The notes under the pieces were generated by a model. That model made no database searches. It was not told the origin of the DNA and was given only the letters and a program-made list of their open reading frames with translations. A stretch of 37,111 nt of DNA, from contig NZ_JABBJF010000040.1 in the NCBI RefSeq assembly GCF_014218705.1, positions 1 to 37,111 of the forward strand, given 5' to 3'. This document shows positions 34,059 to 37,111 of the stretch, in pieces. Both the position numbers and the translations under genes were made by a program. This DNA is from Kluyvera sichuanensis (GTDB taxonomy: Bacteria; Pseudomonadota; Gammaproteobacteria; Enterobacterales; Enterobacteriaceae). Each line of letters begins with the position of its first letter. Within the stretch, counting starts at the first letter, position 1.

Positions 34059-34140
34059 GAAGCCGGTTATTCCTGATTATGACTGGAGCATATTCGGGGG
34101 CGGGGTCAGAAGCCGGATATTCCTAATTATGAATGGATCA
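34059..34140 (+). repeat. two 32 bp direct repeats after the IS3 fragment
   Basis: GAAGCCGGTTATTCCTGATT (from 34059 to 34090) recurs as GAAGCCGGATATTCCTAATT (34109-34140). There are 4 mismatches over 32 bp with a 50 bp period. The first copy lies where the IS3 terminal repeat should be, so the second may be a second IS end. Confidence 0.7.
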
Positions 34141-34147
34141 CATACTG

Positions 34148-34297
34148 GGAGCGCGTCAATATGAAGACATTACTATCATCGGTGTGTATGAATCAACGGG
34201 GAGAAGGTCAAAGGAAACCGGAGCGACAGAAATAGCAAAGATGATAAGTATCGCACGTTCCACGGTCAATAAAATCATCGAAGAGTCGAAAATGTGA
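34148..34297 (+). pseudogene. serine resolvase C-terminal (HTH) fragment
   Basis: The 49 codons read GARQYEDITIIGVYESTGRR, then TGATEIAKMISIARSTVNKI and IEESKM before TGA. TEIAKxxxIARSTVxxII is the C-terminal helix-turn-helix of small serine recombinases. The catalytic domain is absent. Confidence 0.65.
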
Positions 34298-34397
34298 ATG
34301 TCGGCAGTCGGTTTTTTTAAAAGGTCAATATAATGAAAATAAAAGATTTTTACCGACCACGTTAGCATTATCGTGGAAATGTGCGCGAAACCCTTAA

Positions 34398-34619
34398 TGC
34401 GACAAAGCCTATCAGAACGCATTGGCGGAAAAGGCCAACGAGATACTGAAGACGAAGTTTTTGCTGTCACGCCCGGCAGATCTGTAGCAGGCAAGAAAGA
34501 TGGTGAGGGAATCAATAGCAATTTACAACAGAGTTCAGCCTCACTAGGCACTAAAATACAAAACGCCCGATACGGTGCATCAGGCGTTTTACAGGCATAA
34601 AAGTGTCAACCTATGCTAG
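34398..34619 (+). pseudogene. second IS3-family OrfB remnant with internal stops
   Basis: One frame reads DKAYQNALAEKANEILKTKF and LLSRPADL, a TAG, then QARKMVRESIAIYNRVQPH, a TAG, and ALKYKTPDTVHQAFYRHKSV. This is the C-terminal end of a different IS3-family transposase (compare LKYKTPDAVHRAF). Both stops are TAG. The end SVNLC followed by the CTAGGACTAGTC region suggests the element's terminal repeat at about 34600-34634. Confidence 0.8.
34560..34590 (-). terminator. inverted repeat downstream of bla, possible terminator
   Basis: AAAACGCC and GGCGTTTT are separated by 15 nt. Read on the minus strand the stem is followed by GTATTTT, about 80 bp after the bla stop codon. It overlaps the IS3 remnant, so the symmetry could be accidental. 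Confidence 0.4.
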
Positions 34620-34668
34620 GACTAGTCAGTCGAAATCCCGGCGCAGATACGCGGTGCATATCCCTGAT

Positions 34669-35556
34669 TCAAAGCCCTTCGGTGACAATTTTAGCGGCAG
34701 CAGCCAACACGTCTTTGCGGGCTTCTGCATTCTGCTGTGGCTGAGTGAAATAGGTTACCAACACCAACGGTGCGTGGTTCGCTGGCCAAATCACGGCGAT
34801 ATCGTTAGTGGTACCGTAATCACCACTGCCGGTTTTATCACCGACCACCCACGTGGCTGGCAGACCTGCGCGAATGCTGGCTCCGCCGGTAGTGTTCCCC
34901 TTCATCCATTCAACCAGTTGAGCACGCTGTGGTTCACCCAGCGCCTTGCCCAAAGTTAGGGTTTGCAGGCTTTTTGCCATCGCCAGCGGCGAGGTAGTGT
35001 CACGCTTATCGCTGGGAATGGCAGTATTTAAAGTAGGCTCGGTACGATCGAGACGAAAGGTTTTATCACCAATAGTACGCGCATACTCTGTCACTTTTGC
35101 CGGGCCGCCAAGATGCTCAAGGATCTTGTTCATCGCCGTGTTGTCACTGTACTGGATGGCGGCGGCACTGAGCTCTGCAAGGGTCATCCCGGTATCCAGG
35201 TGTTTTTCGGCGATCGGGTTGTAGTTGACCAGATCGGATTGTTTGATTTCCATCCGCTTAGCCAAAAGATTTTTATCCATCTCGCTCTGTTTTAACAACG
35301 CCGACACCGCCATCACCTTGCTAGTGCTACACATGGGAAAACGTTCATCCCCACGATACAGGATCTGCGAATTATCGGCGGTATCGATCAGCGCCACGCC
35401 AAGGCGGCCACCGGAGTTTTTCTCGAGCTCGGACAGTTGCTGCTGAATATTTGCTTTGGCATTAGCGGATTGAGCCCATAATGGTGCGCTACCGAACAGC
35501 AGCGGCATAACCGTAGCGACCATCAGGGTGGTTTGACGTAATGTATTTTTAACCAT
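34669..35556 (-). CDS. blaSFO-1: class A extended-spectrum beta-lactamase, SFO-1/FONA type
   Basis: This periplasmic serine beta-lactamase hydrolyses penicillins and oxyimino-cephalosporins. The 295 residues carry a Sec signal peptide (about 1-28, ending APLWA), the active site STSK (Ser77 here, Ambler Ser70), SDN in YSDNTAMN, the omega-loop EPTLNTAIP and KTGSGDYG. It is clearly distinct from CTX-M-1 group proteins and matches my memory of SFO-1 from Serratia fonticola-like sources; a FONA or SFO variant cannot be excluded by eye. ATG at 35556 follows GAGG by 7 nt. It is divergent from ampR, so it is likely inducible. Confidence 0.85.
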   Translation of the reverse strand: MVKNTLRQTTLMVATVMPLLFGSAPLWAQSANAKANIQQQLSELEKNSGGRLGVALIDTADNSQILYRGDERFPMCSTSKVMAVSALLKQSEMDKNLLAKRMEIKQSDLVNYNPIAEKHLDTGMTLAELSAAAIQYSDNTAMNKILEHLGGPAKVTEYARTIGDKTFRLDRTEPTLNTAIPSDKRDTTSPLAMAKSLQTLTLGKALGEPQRAQLVEWMKGNTTGGASIRAGLPATWVVGDKTGSGDYGTTNDIAVIWPANHAPLVLVTYFTQPQQNAEARKDVLAAAAKIVTEGL

Positions 35557-35688
35557 GTTTTGCCTCACATAAAATGGATTAACTCAGCGGGTTGTTCTGC
35601 AGATGGCGAGAACTATCTTCTTTTAGACCGTTATTGACAAGCGACAAGAATTTTCTCTAACATAAAGAAAATCTTTTGGATAATACCT
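35557..35688. promoter_or_regulatory. bla-ampR divergent control region with AmpR-site candidate
   Basis: The 132 bp gap holds TTGACA (35634-35639) and TAACAT (35658-35663) 18 bp apart, facing ampR. A dyad ATTTTCT (35650-35656) to AGAAAAT (35666-35672) overlaps this promoter and is a candidate LysR-type binding site. AmpR binding there would repress ampR and control bla from the same place. The bla promoter was not resolved. Confidence 0.6.
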
Positions 35689-36564
35689 ATGCGTTCTAAC
35701 CCTCCCCTGAATGCTCTACGTGCTTTTGAAGCCTCTGCCAGACATTTGAGTTTCACTCGGGCAGCGCTGGAGCTCTATGTTACCCAGGCTGCCGTTAGCC
35801 AACAGGTTCGGCTGCTTGAAGAGCGCCTGGGCATGGTGCTGTTTAAACGATTACCCCGTGGTTTAGAAATGACAGAGGAATCACGGGCGCTGTTTGCCGT
35901 GTTAACCGACGCCTTTGGCCATATTGAAAAAGCCTTCCGGCAGTTTGAAGGGGGGCAGTTCCAGGAGGTGCTTACCGTGGCTGCCGTCGGCACTTTTGCC
36001 GTGGGCTGGCTGTTACCACGTCTCGATCGGTTCAGGCAAGAGCATCCTTTTGTCAAACTGCGGCTGCGCACCAACAACAACGTTGTTAATCTGGCCGCCG
36101 AAGGGCTTGATTTCGCCATCCGTTTTGGCACGGGTTTGTGGCCATCAACCCATAACGAGATGCTGTTTAATGCTCCGCTGACCGTATTGTGCACGCCAGC
36201 TACGGCTAAGCGGCTCGTTACCCCAGCCGATCTGCTGCAAGAGGATTTACTGCGTTCTTACCGTGCTGAAGAGTGGGAAAACTGGTTTGCTGCCGCTGGC
36301 TTGCAGGCTGTGAGAGTGAATGGCGCCATCTTTGACTCATCCCGTCTGATGATCGAGAGCGCTATCCATTCCGGCGGTGTGGCATTAGCCCCAGCGAAAA
36401 TGTTTGTCCGGGAGCTAACCACCGCGCAGCTGGTGCGCCCATTTGCTACCGAAATCAATATGGGCAGTTACTGGTTAACCCATTTAAAATCGAAAGCAAT
36501 GACCCCGGCGATGGAAATATTTAGCGAATGGTTACTGAAAGAAGCGGCAGAAGATAATACGTAG
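35689..36564 (+). CDS. ampR: AmpR, LysR-type regulator of the beta-lactamase
   Basis: The 291-residue LysR-family regulator has an N-terminal HTH (ALRAFEASARHLSFTRAALE, LYVTQAAVSQQVRLLEERLG) and an effector domain typical of AmpR (VNLAAEGLDFAIRFG, then YRAEEWENWFAAAG). In the characterised proteins it senses cell-wall muropeptides: UDP-MurNAc-pentapeptide keeps the target gene off, anhydro-muropeptides turn it on. It is divergent from bla with 132 bp between starts, the native arrangement in Serratia. It is complete, so cephalosporin induction may be retained. Confidence 0.93.
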   Translation: MRSNPPLNALRAFEASARHLSFTRAALELYVTQAAVSQQVRLLEERLGMVLFKRLPRGLEMTEESRALFAVLTDAFGHIEKAFRQFEGGQFQEVLTVAAVGTFAVGWLLPRLDRFRQEHPFVKLRLRTNNNVVNLAAEGLDFAIRFGTGLWPSTHNEMLFNAPLTVLCTPATAKRLVTPADLLQEDLLRSYRAEEWENWFAAAGLQAVRVNGAIFDSSRLMIESAIHSGGVALAPAKMFVRELTTAQLVRPFATEINMGSYWLTHLKSKAMTPAMEIFSEWLLKEAAEDNT

Positions 36565-36585
36565 GGGCGCAGCATGCTGTGCCCC
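36564..36585 (+). terminator. hairpin after ampR
   Basis: GGGGCGCAGC and GCTGTGCCCC form a near-perfect stem (one G-T pair) with an AT centre, starting at the last base of the ampR stop. Only a weak T-run follows (TCGGGTTT). Confidence 0.6.
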
Positions 36586-36894
36586 TCGGGTTTCCAGACT
36601 TATTGCTTGTGGTGAGTCAGGCGGGTAGCAAAAAAATGGTTTTTCGGAAGAAATGCGGGCTTCCGAAAACAAACAGAGACAGGACATGTCCGTTCAAACA
36701 TTCAGGAACAGGTAACGGGATTTAACGGAACCTGAATGCCCCCCGATAACTGTCATCATCTTGGCTGAAGACACAGGTATTAGGGGAGCCAAAAGCAGGC
36801 GCGTTGCCTGTGATGGATTATGTTGTAACTAGAGTCCTGAGTTGCTGTAGGATATATCACTGAAGGTATTGAATAACACGCCCGTAAGCAGCCC
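36586..36894. other. intergenic region without a gene
   Basis: I see no credible gene here. There is an inverted motif TTCGGAAG...CTTCCGAAAA (36643-36667). The remaining sequence looks like the chromosomal flank of the bla-ampR unit that was captured with it. Confidence 0.4.
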
Positions 36895-36968
36895 TTACGG
36901 CTCGCTAACGCGGAGATACACCCCGACTGCGGCTTCGCCTTGTCATGAGCACTCCGACGGCTCACAAA
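36895..36968 (+). repeat. direct repeat copy B (between ampR and IS26)
   Basis: From TTACGGCTCGCTAACGCGGA to CACTCCGACGGCTCACAAA it matches copy A at 33186-33256 in direct orientation. It ends exactly at the IS26 boundary, so it may continue beyond in the uninterrupted source. Confidence 0.75.
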
Positions 36969-37111
36969 GGCACTGTTGCAAATAGTCGGTGGTGATAAAC
37001 TTATCATCCCCTTTTACTGATGGAGCTGCACATGAACCCATTCAAAGGCCGGCATTTTCAGCGTGACATCATTCTGTGGGCCGTACGCTGGTACTGCAAA
37101 TACGGCATCAG
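36969..37111 (+). mobile_element. IS26, left end (partial)
   Basis: It begins GGCACTGTTGCAAATAGTCG, the IS26 left terminal repeat, and continues into the transposase gene until the window ends. It is directly oriented relative to the copy at 1-93. Confidence 0.97.
37032..37111 (+). CDS. tnpA: IS26 transposase, N-terminal part (partial)
   Basis: ATG at 37032 opens MNPFKGRHFQRDIILWAVRW, the N-terminus of the IS26 transposase. GGAG (37022-37025) serves as ribosome site. The gene runs off the window after 26 full codons. Confidence 0.95.
   Translation, partial: MNPFKGRHFQRDIILWAVRWYCKYGI

Overview
The window is the inside of an IS26-bounded multidrug-resistance region, almost certainly from a plasmid of an Enterobacteriaceae host such as Enterobacter, Klebsiella, Serratia or Citrobacter. 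The last 93 bp of one IS26 open the window and the first 143 bp of a second IS26, in the same orientation, close it. Everything between is therefore the cargo of an IS26 pseudo-compound transposon or part of a larger IS26 array. No replication or conjugation core, tRNA or rRNA gene is visible.

Layout: (1) 94-2887, mph(A)-mrx-mphR(A), the inducible macrolide-inactivation operon, followed by a decayed SHOCT-domain gene. (2) 3326-4328, a complete 880 bp IS6100 joined to the 123 bp IRt end of a class 1 integron; no intI1 or sul1 remains. (3) 4371-5892, chrA and a padR-like gene for chromate efflux. (4) 6037-7465, a Tn21-type 38 bp inverted repeat split by a 1327 bp IS110-family element of the IS4321/IS5075 group, then a second, Tn402-like inverted repeat. 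(5) 7522-12106, a piece of a foreign plasmid backbone: a res-like dyad, a serine resolvase, 125 bp direct repeats, an XRE regulator, a KfrB-domain protein and a 5'-truncated ArdC/TOPRIM antirestriction-primase. (6) 12107-18482, four insertion sequences in a row (IS21, ISAs1, IS30, IS630 families). Exact ends were found for the first three, and target duplications for ISAs1 and IS30.

(7) 18540-27331 is a roughly 9 kb block that looks alphaproteobacterial, possibly sphingomonad (inferred from gene content and the GC-rich style, not searched). It encodes MsrB, MsrA, a nu-class glutathione transferase, a CorA-like transporter, a quinone oxidoreductase-like protein, an HbpS/GlcG-like protein, DUF1330, a CxxC thioredoxin-like protein, a cytoplasmic sulfite-oxidase-fold molybdoenzyme overlapping a flavin reductase, a glutaredoxin and a DUF427 protein. 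Most of these act on oxidised methionine, thiols or quinones. I read the block as a mobile redox-repair island and as the best candidate here for an undescribed system.

(8) 27386-32855 is a full-length 5470 bp Tn5393 (strA, strB, tnpR, tnpA) without target duplications. (9) 32856-34634 is a scrapyard of truncated genes and IS3-family and resolvase remnants. (10) 34669-36564 is a class A ESBL gene of the SFO-1/FONA type, divergent from its LysR-type regulator ampR as in Serratia fonticola. This unit is flanked by two diverged direct repeats of about 72 bp, the second ending exactly at the right IS26.

Together the cargo confers or suggests resistance to macrolides (mphA), chromate (chrA), streptomycin (strAB) and extended-spectrum cephalosporins (bla), plus probable protection from oxidants.
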